DNA of 9,153 nucleotides, taken from assembly GCA_025997615.1 (NCBI GenBank), contig BNUV01000099.1, positions 1 through 9,153 of the forward strand, in the 5' to 3' direction. How positions within the stretch are numbered: position 1 is the stretch's first letter; each line of letters starts with the position of its first letter. The position numbers and the translations under genes were made by a program. Below, one piece after another: positions 1 through 6,663 of this stretch. This stretch comes from Spirochaetia bacterium. Its GTDB lineage: Bacteria > Spirochaetota > Spirochaetia > Treponematales > Breznakiellaceae. The notes under the pieces were generated by a model. The model did not search any database. It was not told the origin of the DNA and saw only the letters and a list, made by a program, of their open reading frames with translations.

Positions 1-1039
1 GGGCTATAGCTTCAAATTGGGACGCCGCAGTTTGTAAAAGTTTTGGCAAATCGAAATCTGTTTTATTGAGGATGACCGCTTCCGCTTCCAGACCGGTGAG
101 GGTATTCAGATCGTCCACCAGGGCGGCGAGGCGCATAATTTCTTCGTGGCTGCTTTCAAGCCTGTCCACCGTGGGTTCCCACACACCGTCGATCATGGCC
201 TCTACATTGCCCCGGAGGCATGTCAGGGGAGTCCGCAGTTCATGGGCAATGTCAGAAGTAAGTCGTTTCTGGCGGGCCTCGGCCTTCTCCAGTTCTTCCG
301 CCAGTTCGTTGATGGACCGGGAAAGTTCCGCCAGTTCCCTGGTACGGTATTGATCGGGAATTCTTATCTTTGTGTCCTTCCCCGCCTGAAACTGTGTGTG
401 TACTTTTATGATACGCCGCGCCGCCGCCGCCGCCCGCAGAACAGGCCGTGCAATAGACCGTGACAACAGCGCTGAAATGCAGGTACTCAAAAGGATCAAC
501 ACAATTCCCGCAATGATAAGGATCCGGTTAATCGAGGTTAAAAATTTTGCCTCGGTTTCGCTGTAAAAAAACGGACCGTAGGTTTCAATAGTTATCTGCC
601 CTACAATCATGCTGTTATACACCAACGGGAAAACAGAGTTTTGCAGAGTCCCGTTTATTCTGAAATCCCCTTCCATACGTTCGGTGATCTCGCTGATCAC
701 ACCGGCGCATTGTTCCATGTCGCAGGAGCGGGCATCCCAGAGGATTTCTCCATTATTATCCCTCATGCTGACAATGTAGCCTTCGTGGACAAAGTGCATT
801 CCCAAAGTTTCAACCGCAGATGTATAAAAACTTTTGCTTGCAGGATCGTACAGCTCGGCAATGCTGCGGACTATTTCGCCGCTCTTTTCACGGATGTTAT
901 CCCGGACCAGCGCGGTAAAAATAATGCCGGTAAAAATATTGATCACCAGGGCCAGAAGCCCCAGAGCCGCGGCGGAAAAAAGGGCGTAACTTAAGGTTAA
1001 ACGGTCCTGCAGGTTGATAGTCATTTTAATGGCACCCAT
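1..1039 (-). CDS. Sensor histidine kinase, BaeS-like, C-terminus cut off by window edge
   Basis: Membrane kinase of a two-component system that phosphorylates the regulator encoded just upstream. I read 346 codons from an ATG at 1039 with no stop. Residues about 15-43 are a first membrane segment, 45-170 an extracytoplasmic sensor region, and 172-194 a second membrane segment. A HAMP linker follows to about 250. The dimerisation/phosphoacceptor helix carries IAHELRTPL, with His266 as the phosphosite. The frame leaves the window at about residue 346, so the N, G1 and G2 boxes of the ATPase domain are not visible. The sensor region contains Cys-Asp-Met-Glu-Gln-Cys at 106-111. From memory, related clostridial kinases share this feature. 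The start at 1039 lies 1 bp after the regulator's stop and has GGGGAG 7 nt upstream. An in-frame ATG at 1024 is the alternative. The signal sensed is unknown. Confidence 0.93.
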   Translation of the reverse strand, partial: MGAIKMTINLQDRLTLSYALFSAAALGLLALVINIFTGIIFTALVRDNIREKSGEIVRSIAELYDPASKSFYTSAVETLGMHFVHEGYIVSMRDNNGEILWDARSCDMEQCAGVISEITERMEGDFRINGTLQNSVFPLVYNSMIVGQITIETYGPFFYSETEAKFLTSINRILIIAGIVLILLSTCISALLSRSIARPVLRAAAAARRIIKVHTQFQAGKDTKIRIPDQYRTRELAELSRSINELAEELEKAEARQKRLTSDIAHELRTPLTCLRGNVEAMIDGVWEPTVDRLESSHEEIMRLAALVDDLNTLTGLEAEAVILNKTDFDLPKLLQTAASQFEAIA

Positions 1040-1040
1040 G

Positions 1041-1757
1041 TTAATGCTCCCCGCCCAAACGGTAACCCAGACCGTAGACCGTGCTGATATACCGGGGGGA
1101 TTTCGGATCATCGCCGAGTTTTGCCCGGAGATTTTTAATGTGCGTATCCACCGATCGATCAAAACCGTCGTAATCATCACCCTTTAAACCCAAAAGAATT
1201 TCCTCGCGGGTGAAAATTTTTGCGGGACGGGCCATGAGGAGTGTCAGCAAATTGTATTCGTCTCTTGTCAGGGGAAGAATTTCTCCCCGGCGGCTTATAC
1301 TGCGGTTTTCCGTGTCGGCAATTAAATCGTCATGGGCCAGGAATTGATCCCGCCCTGAATTATTTTTTCCGCCTGATCTGCGGCAAGCCGCCTCAACCCG
1401 GGCCATGAGCTGCCGCGGGCTAAAGGGCTTAGTGACATAATCATCCGCCCCGATACGCAGCCCCTTGATAATGCTCTCCTCATCAACCTTGGCGGTGATC
1501 ATGATGATGGGAACCGTTGAAACTTCCCGCACTTGGCGGCAGAATTCTTCCCCGGAAAAATCCGGCAGCATCAGATCCAGAAGGATCAAACAGATGGAAG
1601 AGGACGTTTGATTTTTTTCAAAAAGCTCCATGCCCTGCCTGCCGGTTCCGGCGCAGAGGGCGTTGTAACCGTTAATCTCCAGATATGATTTGACAAGCTC
1701 CCGGATTTTTTCTTCATCATCAACAACCAAAACAGTCCTGCCTGTGTTCAAAATCAA
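1041..1757 (-). CDS. Response regulator, OmpR/PhoB family
   Basis: DNA-binding response regulator of 238 residues, the usual family length. The receiver domain (about 7-125) has the acidic pair Asp13/Asp14, phosphoacceptor Asp61 in LLDLMLPDFSG, Thr88 in IIMITAK and Lys110 in YVTKPF, so every catalytic residue is present. A linker leads to a winged-helix domain (about 138-235) with recognition helix RSVDTHIKNLRAKLG at 201-215 and the typical YISTVYGLGYRL end. It is the first gene of a pair with the kinase, 1 bp apart. No ATG occurs before Met43, which is inside the receiver, so translation must begin at a rare codon: TTG at 1757 or TTG at 1751. A strong GGGAGGG lies just upstream. It is divergent from the importer and probably regulates it, itself, or both; this is inferred from position. 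Confidence 0.95.
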   Translation of the reverse strand: MILNTGRTVLVVDDEEKIRELVKSYLEINGYNALCAGTGRQGMELFEKNQTSSSICLILLDLMLPDFSGEEFCRQVREVSTVPIIMITAKVDEESIIKGLRIGADDYVTKPFSPRQLMARVEAACRRSGGKNNSGRDQFLAHDDLIADTENRSISRRGEILPLTRDEYNLLTLLMARPAKIFTREEILLGLKGDDYDGFDRSVDTHIKNLRAKLGDDPKSPRYISTVYGLGYRLGGEH

Positions 1758-1760
1758 TGG

Positions 1761-1767
1761 CCCTCCC
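1761..1767 (-). promoter_or_regulatory. Ribosome binding site of the response regulator
   Basis: The minus strand reads GGGAGGG here. The GGAGG core is 4 nt from TTG 1757 and 10 nt from TTG 1751. Both distances are off the optimum, so the site supports a TTG start but does not decide between the two. Confidence 0.7.
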
Positions 1768-1773
1768 GGAAAA

Positions 1774-1789
1774 AGTATAGACAGAGTAT
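1774..1789. promoter_or_regulatory. Possible 11-bp-spaced direct repeat (AGTAT) for OmpR-family binding
   Basis: AGTAT occurs at 1774-1778 (counting the shared A of the -10 element) and again at 1785-1789, an 11-bp period. OmpR/PhoB regulators commonly bind tandem half-sites with this period. The units are short, so chance is possible. If real, binding here would cover the -10 element of the regulator's own predicted promoter. Confidence 0.22.
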
Positions 1790-1802
1790 GTCATTTGGTC
1801 TA
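1774..1802 (-). promoter_or_regulatory. Candidate sigma-70 promoter for the two-component operon
   Basis: On the minus strand, TAGACC (1802-1797, 4 of 6 matches to TTGACA) lies 17 bp before TATACT (1779-1774, 5 of 6 matches to TATAAT). Transcription would start near 1767, at the ribosome binding site itself, giving a leader of only about 10-16 nt. It overlaps the opposite-facing promoter almost completely. This is an inference from consensus matching only. Confidence 0.45.
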
Positions 1803-1803
1803 T
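1777..1803. repeat. Inverted repeat ATAGAC-N15-GTCTAT between divergent operons
   Basis: ATAGAC at 1777-1782 and its exact reverse complement GTCTAT at 1798-1803 are 21 bp apart, about two helical turns. The arms coincide with the -35 boxes of both predicted divergent promoters. The repeat may be a regulator operator or may only reflect the two -35 elements. Confidence 0.5.
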
Positions 1804-1806
1804 GCT
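1778..1806 (+). promoter_or_regulatory. Candidate sigma-70 promoter for the ABC importer operon
   Basis: On the plus strand, TAGACA (1778-1783, 5 of 6 matches to TTGACA) lies 17 bp before TATGCT (1801-1806, 4 of 6 matches to TATAAT). Transcription would start near 1813 and leave a leader of about 110 nt before the binding-protein gene. Each of its boxes overlaps a box of the opposing promoter. No better plus-strand match was seen between 1758 and 1924. Confidence 0.4.
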
Positions 1807-1812
1807 TGTAAC

Positions 1813-1924
1813 ATCTGTTTTGTTGTACGTTGTAGGGCGGAACGGAGCGATCCTGCGCCGCATGAAGCGGTACATTTCAGGCTTGAAAACGCCGGAAATA
1901 TTCTTTATTTCTCAGGATAAATCC
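1813..1924 (+). other. Untranslated leader of the importer mRNA (predicted)
   Basis: About 110 nt between the predicted transcription start and the binding-protein ATG. I see only short pairing possibilities, such as CCGC/GCGG around 1858-1870 and GGC/GCC around 1880-1893. I cannot match it to a known riboswitch or find a terminator with a U-run. AGGA at 1914-1917, 7 nt before the ATG at 1925, is the ribosome binding site and fixes that start. Confidence 0.4.
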
Positions 1925-3478
1925 ATGTTTTTCTCTTCTCAAAGGCTTAAAAACCTGCTTTTGTTGTGCATTTTTGCCGCGGCCGCTCCGATGGTTTTTG
2001 CCCGTCCCCGGGCGGAAACCAAAAAAGGCCCTCCGGCTCAGGAACTTGTCATCGGGGATCAATTCGATCTGCAAAGTATCGATCCTGCCGACGGCATGCT
2101 GGATGACACGCAGATCCTCGTGTACAACCAACTGGTGGAAATTGATTCCCAATTCCGCCAGACCGGCGCTTTGGCAGAATCGTGGTCCATGAGCGCCGAC
2201 GGCCTCACCTGGACATTTTATCTTCGTAAAAATGTCCGCTTCCACGATGGTCAGGGGTGGAACGCTCAGGCGGCGCTGGCAAATTTTAAACGGCTTGACG
2301 GCTATCCCGGTTTGGCGGACACATCATCGGTGGATACCCCCGATGATTACACTTTGATCTTTCATATGAAAAAGCCCACGTACAACCTCAGCTCCAACCT
2401 GGCCCGCACCATGATGAGCATGGTCAGTCCCGCTTCCATTAACGCTGACGGCACACTCAGCGCGGCAGTTGGTTCCGGCCCCTACAAACTGGCGAAATGG
2501 GAAAGAAATGTTGAGTATGTTTTTGAAGCCAACGATGATTTTTGGGGCGGCAAACCAAATCTGCGAAAAATTACGTTCAAGGTGATCACCGATGCAGAGT
2601 CGCGGGCATACGCTCTGGAATCAGGGGAAATCGACATGATGAGCGGCTATCAATCTTTGGCGGCGGTAAAGCGGTTTATGAATGATGATCGTTTCGAGGT
2701 CATCAAAAAGGTGCAAAATACTTCGGCGATAATTCTTTTTTCAAATCGTCCGCCGCTGGACAGTCTTGCGGTGCGGGAGGCCATAGGTCACGCCATTGAT
2801 TTTCCTTCCATGGTCGACAGGCTGCTTCCCGGTCTAGCCTCCGCGCCGGAGGGATTTTTTTCCCCCGCCTACGGAGATCTGGTGAACCCCGCTGTGAGGA
2901 ATCCCCCATTCGATCCGGCCCGGGCAGCGGCCCTGCTCGATAAGGATGGATGGATAAAAGGGAACAACGGCATAAGAGTGAAAAACGGCAGACCTCTGTC
3001 CTTAAGCCTTAGTTACAGCGCAGCCAATTCCGAAGATTCGCTTTTGGCGCCGGTGATTCAGGATATGCTGAAACAGGCCGGCATTGATTTAAAATTGAAT
3101 CCGGTGGAAGGGGCTGCCCTTGACGAGCTTCAAGAAAATAAAAATTACGATTTGCTTTTGACAGGCCAGTCTTTTATTCCCACGGATGATCCCTCTTTCA
3201 ATTATCAGCGGGGCTATTGGCATTCGGACAGTTACTATAAGGTTTACACTTCGGCGGTTCTGGATAAAATGATCGATGAACTGGCCGTGTCAATGGATGT
3301 GGATAAGCGCCGGGATCTGCATTGGGCCATTCAAAAAGAAATAATGGATCATCTGCCTGTGTTAATGGCCTATCACCGGAACAGTATCAGGCTTGCTAAA
3401 AAGAATGTGAAGAATTTTGATATTTCTTCCGGCTGTTGGCATATCAACCGCGCTCTGAAAGATGTTGTTATTGAGTAA
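1925..3478 (+). CDS. ABC importer substrate-binding protein, family 5 (nickel/peptide type)
   Basis: Secreted receptor of 517 residues that captures the substrate outside the membrane and hands it to the permeases. A signal peptide (Arg7/Lys9, hydrophobic 11-26) ends in Val-Phe-Ala at 24-26, suggesting signal peptidase I cleavage before Arg27. Cys15 is not in a plausible lipobox. Family-5 hallmarks are visible: ALAESWSMSADGLTWTFYLR (83-101 region), VRFHDG (104-109), GSGPYKL (183-189), a tract near 208-236 resembling NikA's KPAIKKITF region, and LAVREAIGHAI near 281-291. The C-terminal lobe runs to 517, a normal length. The frame stays open back to an ATG at 1802, but that would place 41 non-signal-like residues ahead of a good signal peptide. 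AGGA sits 7 nt before 1925. The stop overlaps the next start (TAATG). Substrate could be nickel, a metal-chelator complex, or a short peptide. Confidence 0.9.
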   Translation: MFFSSQRLKNLLLLCIFAAAAPMVFARPRAETKKGPPAQELVIGDQFDLQSIDPADGMLDDTQILVYNQLVEIDSQFRQTGALAESWSMSADGLTWTFYLRKNVRFHDGQGWNAQAALANFKRLDGYPGLADTSSVDTPDDYTLIFHMKKPTYNLSSNLARTMMSMVSPASINADGTLSAAVGSGPYKLAKWERNVEYVFEANDDFWGGKPNLRKITFKVITDAESRAYALESGEIDMMSGYQSLAAVKRFMNDDRFEVIKKVQNTSAIILFSNRPPLDSLAVREAIGHAIDFPSMVDRLLPGLASAPEGFFSPAYGDLVNPAVRNPPFDPARAAALLDKDGWIKGNNGIRVKNGRPLSLSLSYSAANSEDSLLAPVIQDMLKQAGIDLKLNPVEGAALDELQENKNYDLLLTGQSFIPTDDPSFNYQRGYWHSDSYYKVYTSAVLDKMIDELAVSMDVDKRRDLHWAIQKEIMDHLPVLMAYHRNSIRLAKKNVKNFDISSGCWHINRALKDVVIE

Positions 3479-4404
3479 TGGCCAAGTATATCGCGAAAAG
3501 GCTGTTACAATTTATCCCCGTGTTTTTCGGTGTAACAGTCCTTGTGTTTTTTCTGATGCGTTTGGCTCCGGGCGATGCGGCCCGTCTCAAACTAAATGAC
3601 CGCGGAATGGAGCTGTCAGCGGAAAATTTGAGCGCCGTCCGCTCGGAGCTGAACCTCCACCGGCCCATTTGGATTCAATATGGCCGCTGGCTCGGCGATG
3701 CGCTGAAGGGAGAACTGGGCCGTTCAATCTTTTCAGGCGAGCCGGTAAAACAGGAACTGGTCCGCCGTTTCAGCAAGACATTGTATCTGACACTGCCGGT
3801 GATGCTTTTAGTGCTGATCCTCGCCCTCCCTTTGGGGATTTTAGCGGCGCGGTTTCAGGGAAAATGCTGGGACCATTTAACCCGCATAACTGCTATCGCC
3901 GGAATGTCAATCCCTTCATTTTGTCTAGCCCTTGTTTTTATTCTTGTTTTTTCCGTAACACTGCGCTGGCTGCCTTCTTTCGGATCGGAGAGCGCCGCGC
4001 ATTTTATCATGCCCACCCTCGTCCTCACCCTTGCCTCCGCTGCGCATTACACCCGGTTCATCCGTTCCAGTCTGCTGGAAGAGCTTTCAAAAGAATATGT
4101 CCGCGCCGGACGGGCCCGGGGCATAAAAACGGGGACATTAATTTTATCTCACGGTTTAAGAAACGCATTAATTCCTATTGTAACTTCTTTTGGAATGAAT
4201 TTCGCCCTTCTCCTGGGAGGTCAGGCGGTGGTGGAAAAAGTTTTCAGCTGGCCGGGAATGGGTTCCTGCCTGATCGACGCGGTTCTTAACCGGGACTATC
4301 CTTTGGTACAGGGTTGTGTCCTTCTTTATGCGTTTCTTTTCAGCATTCTTAATCTCGTGACAGATATTCTCTGCATGATCCTCAAAACAGGAAACCGTAA
4401 ATGA
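3478..4404 (+). CDS. ABC importer permease, DppB/NikB type
   Basis: Inner-membrane permease of 308 residues that forms half of the translocation pore. The N-terminus (YIAKRLLQFIPVFFGVTVLV) carries the first membrane helix and ends in RLAPGD at 28-33, typical of DppB/NikB. Further helices lie near 102-125, 137-163, 174-190, 232-256 and 278-300, six in all. The cytoplasmic coupling loop (EAA motif) spans about 201-231 and includes KEYVRAGRARG at 205-215. VEKVFSWPGMG (252-262) and NRDYPLVQG (271-279) are strongly conserved in this family. The start shares one base with the preceding stop and has no good ribosome binding site, so translation probably depends on ribosomes finishing the binding-protein gene. 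Family is firm; substrate is not. Confidence 0.95.
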   Translation: MAKYIAKRLLQFIPVFFGVTVLVFFLMRLAPGDAARLKLNDRGMELSAENLSAVRSELNLHRPIWIQYGRWLGDALKGELGRSIFSGEPVKQELVRRFSKTLYLTLPVMLLVLILALPLGILAARFQGKCWDHLTRITAIAGMSIPSFCLALVFILVFSVTLRWLPSFGSESAAHFIMPTLVLTLASAAHYTRFIRSSLLEELSKEYVRAGRARGIKTGTLILSHGLRNALIPIVTSFGMNFALLLGGQAVVEKVFSWPGMGSCLIDAVLNRDYPLVQGCVLLYAFLFSILNLVTDILCMILKTGNRK

Positions 4405-5249
4405 TGAACCGGACATTGAAAAAACTTTTTGCAAATCCGCTGTTTATTGCCGGAAGTCTGCTGGCTTTATTTTTTTTATTTCTTTCACTGTTTGGCGTCT
4501 TTTTTCTTCCCCATGATCCATTGAAGCCCGATATATGGAACACCCTCCTGGAACCAAATAAAGAATATCCGCTGGGCACCGATAATCTGGGCCGTTGTGT
4601 TTTTTCCCGCCTTGCCGCAGGGACGCGGATCACCCTAAGCACAGCTTTGATGATAGAGCTCCTTATCCTCAGCGTTGGAACATTAGCCGGGATCTGTGCA
4701 GGATATTTTGGCGGTATTATCGACGGCATTATTTTAACGATAATTGATATACTTTTAGCTTTTCCCGGTATCATACTTGCATTGGTAATCGCCGGTTTTT
4801 TGGGAGCGGGCCTGGAGAATTTGATCATCGCCTTTGCCGCGGTTTTTTGGGTGGAGCCTGCCCGTATTGCGCGAAACATAACTATTGATATAAAAGAAAA
4901 AGATTTTATTCTTTCCTCCAGGGCGCTGGGTAGCAGTCCGTGGAAAATAATACGTCTCCATCTGCTGCCCCACCTCTTTCCCAATATGCTAATCCATGGA
5001 ACGCTTCACCTGTCTGCGATGATCATCGCCCTATCGTCCATGTCTTTTATCGGCCTGGGGGTAAAGCCCCCCGCACCGGAGTGGGGAGCGCTTCTTTCCG
5101 AGGGCCGGCTTTATATGCGGGAAAATCCCCGGATGATTCTGGCGGCGGTTCTCTGCATTATGCTTGCGGCTGCCTGTTTTCAGTTTCTCGGTGAAAGCCT
5201 GCGGGATACCCTGGATCCGCGAAAGAGCCATTTGAGGGAAAAATGTTAG
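4401..5249 (+). CDS. ABC importer permease, DppC/NikC type
   Basis: Second inner-membrane permease, 282 residues, partner of the preceding one. After a first helix at about 13-36 comes the family block YPLGTDNLGR at 56-65. The residue after it is Cys66, where the family usually has Asp. Helices follow near 83-103, 110-133, 139-152, 200-219 and 243-262. The EAA coupling loop spans about 165-195 with KDFILSSRALG at 167-177. FIGLGVKPPAPEWGALL (216-232) is the signature C-terminal block. It begins inside the end of the previous gene (ATGA, 4 bp) with AGGAAA about 7 nt upstream. A second ATG directly follows the first and would shorten the protein by one residue. Confidence 0.95.
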   Translation: MMNRTLKKLFANPLFIAGSLLALFFLFLSLFGVFFLPHDPLKPDIWNTLLEPNKEYPLGTDNLGRCVFSRLAAGTRITLSTALMIELLILSVGTLAGICAGYFGGIIDGIILTIIDILLAFPGIILALVIAGFLGAGLENLIIAFAAVFWVEPARIARNITIDIKEKDFILSSRALGSSPWKIIRLHLLPHLFPNMLIHGTLHLSAMIIALSSMSFIGLGVKPPAPEWGALLSEGRLYMRENPRMILAAVLCIMLAAACFQFLGESLRDTLDPRKSHLREKC

Positions 5250-5944
5250 CGGCAAAAAACGTACAAAAAAATTACGGAAAAGAAAATCCGGTGATACGGG
5301 GCATCAGCATGGTGATTGAAAGAGGATCGACGGTGGGCCTCTGGGGGGAATCGGGCTGCGGCAAATCGACACTGGCCCGGCTGCTTTGCTGCCTGGAAAA
5401 ATGTTCCGCCGGTGTTATTGAATTTGAAGGCCGTATATGTAATGCTTCCGATCCCTCTCTTTATAAAAATTTCCCCTTTAAGGAATTTCGCAAAAAGGTA
5501 CAGATCATTTTTCAGGATTCTCAAGGGGCCCTTGATCCCCGGCTTCCCCTCTGGCAGACTGTTATCGAAGGATATGAAAATTTTGATTCTTCATTCCGCC
5601 GTTTTACCCCGCGCCAAAAAATCCGTACCGCTGAAGAACTTCTTGAACAGGTGGGAATTGATCCTGCAAAAGTCCGCAGCTTCCCCCACGAAATTTCAGG
5701 CGGCCAGCGGCAGCGGGTGGTTATCGCCCGCGCCCTTGCCTTAAAACCGGAGTATCTTATCTGTGATGAACCGGTATCAAGCCTTGATCCGGAAAGCCGG
5801 GAGGGTATTGTGACACTGCTTCTTTCGCTGCAGAGGGAGCACAACATGGGTTTTCTTTTCATATCCCACGATCCGGTTCTCAGCGCCCGCATGAGCCGCC
5901 GCATTCATGTTATTGAAGAAGGTAAAATTAAAAACAATGCTTAA
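5243..5944 (+). CDS. ABC importer ATPase 1, DppF/NikE-like, short form
   Basis: Cytoplasmic ATPase of 233 residues that powers the importer. All motor motifs are present: Walker [10 protein letters not shown] (35-43), Q-loop Gln91 in IIFQD, signature ISGGQRQR (151-158), Walker B YLICDEP (171-177) with Glu176, D-loop SSLD (179-182) and switch His209 in FISHD. The protein ends about 24 residues after the switch histidine, so it lacks the C-terminal extension (oligo_HPY) of typical oligopeptide-importer ATPases. Walker A continues into ARLL, as I recall for NikE. The start overlaps the permease gene by 7 bp and has GAGGG a few bases upstream. It must pair with the next gene's product to form the two-site ATPase dimer. 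Confidence 0.95.
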   Translation: MLAAKNVQKNYGKENPVIRGISMVIERGSTVGLWGESGCGKSTLARLLCCLEKCSAGVIEFEGRICNASDPSLYKNFPFKEFRKKVQIIFQDSQGALDPRLPLWQTVIEGYENFDSSFRRFTPRQKIRTAEELLEQVGIDPAKVRSFPHEISGGQRQRVVIARALALKPEYLICDEPVSSLDPESREGIVTLLLSLQREHNMGFLFISHDPVLSARMSRRIHVIEEGKIKNNA

Positions 5945-6662
5945 TGTAAAAAACCTGACAATCAGTTTTCCGGGAGATGGCGCGCCATATGGCGGTATAA
6001 TTACACCGGTAGAAAATTTTAATCTCACCCTGGAGGAAGGTGAAATTTTAGGCCTTTCGGGACCTTCGGGCTGCGGAAAATCGGTCTTTTGCGCATCATT
6101 ACTCGGCATGGTGGAATATCCGGGATATATAAAGCATGGAAACATTTTTTACAAACCCGCCGGAAAAGAACCCTTGGATTTAGTCTTGTTACAGGAAAAA
6201 CAATGGCGGCAATTCAGGGGGAAAGAGATTTCTTTAGTTTTTCAGGATCCCTTTCAGGCCCTCAACCATTCACGGACCATAGGGGCGCATTTTGTCGAGG
6301 CGGCAAAAGCCCAGGATGAAAAAATTTCCCGCAGGGAAGCGGAAGAGCTGGCGCTGGATCTGCTGGCGGATGTTATGCTGAAGGATCCCCACCGGATCAT
6401 GAAGGCCTATCCATTTGAAATGTCCGGGGGTATGTGCCAGCGCGTGATGATTGCCATGGCCCTGCTCCACCGGCCGCCGCTGCTCATTGCCGATGAACCG
6501 ACTACCACCCTGGATAAAAAAAATGAAAATGAAATTCTAAAACTCTTTCAGACGATCCGGGAAAAATATCACTCAGGAATTTTACTGGTCTCCCATGACA
6601 ACGATTTGATCCAAAGATTTACCGACAGAAGTATTTCCATGAGAAAATTTTGCAGTAAATAA
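5937..6662 (+). CDS. ABC importer ATPase 2, DppD/NikD-like, short form
   Basis: Second ATPase subunit, 241 residues from the chosen start. It has Walker A GPSGCGKS (42-49), Q-loop Gln103 in LVFQDP, signature MSGGMCQR (162-169), Walker B LLIADEP (182-188) with Glu187, D-loop TTLD (190-193) and switch His220 in LVSHD. The YPFEMSGGM...MIAMA block closely resembles NikD as I recall it, whereas the preceding ATPase resembles NikE. The two would therefore be in the reverse of the E. coli nikDE order. Only about 21 residues follow the switch histidine, so no oligo_HPY domain. The frame is open to an ATG at 5907, but homology begins at the 5937 ATG, which overlaps the previous gene by 8 bp. AAGG lies some 15 nt upstream, so initiation is probably coupled. 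It is the last importer gene; no terminator hairpin follows. Confidence 0.93.
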   Translation: MLNVKNLTISFPGDGAPYGGIITPVENFNLTLEEGEILGLSGPSGCGKSVFCASLLGMVEYPGYIKHGNIFYKPAGKEPLDLVLLQEKQWRQFRGKEISLVFQDPFQALNHSRTIGAHFVEAAKAQDEKISRREAEELALDLLADVMLKDPHRIMKAYPFEMSGGMCQRVMIAMALLHRPPLLIADEPTTTLDKKNENEILKLFQTIREKYHSGILLVSHDNDLIQRFTDRSISMRKFCSK

Positions 6663-6663
6663 T

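Noticed and set aside
641..994. Open plus-strand frame opposite the kinase gene
   Set aside because: The minus-strand kinase reading is convincing throughout; the opposite frame has no recognisable motif or ribosome site.
1802..1924. Longer N-terminus for the binding protein from an ATG at 1802
   Set aside because: It would put 41 residues ahead of a clear signal peptide, and that ATG falls inside the predicted promoter. The 1925 ATG has AGGA 7 nt upstream.
1813..1924. Nickel/cobalt or other riboswitch in the importer leader
   Set aside because: I could not place any conserved core or multi-stem architecture; only short, weak pairings are visible.
1967..1969. Lipoprotein attachment at Cys15 of the binding protein
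   Set aside because: Leu precedes the Cys, which does not fit a lipobox, and the hydrophobic stretch continues past it to a Val-Phe-Ala cleavage site.
5907..5936. Longer N-terminus for the second importer ATPase from an ATG at 5907
   Set aside because: No ribosome site, and family similarity starts at the 5937 ATG.
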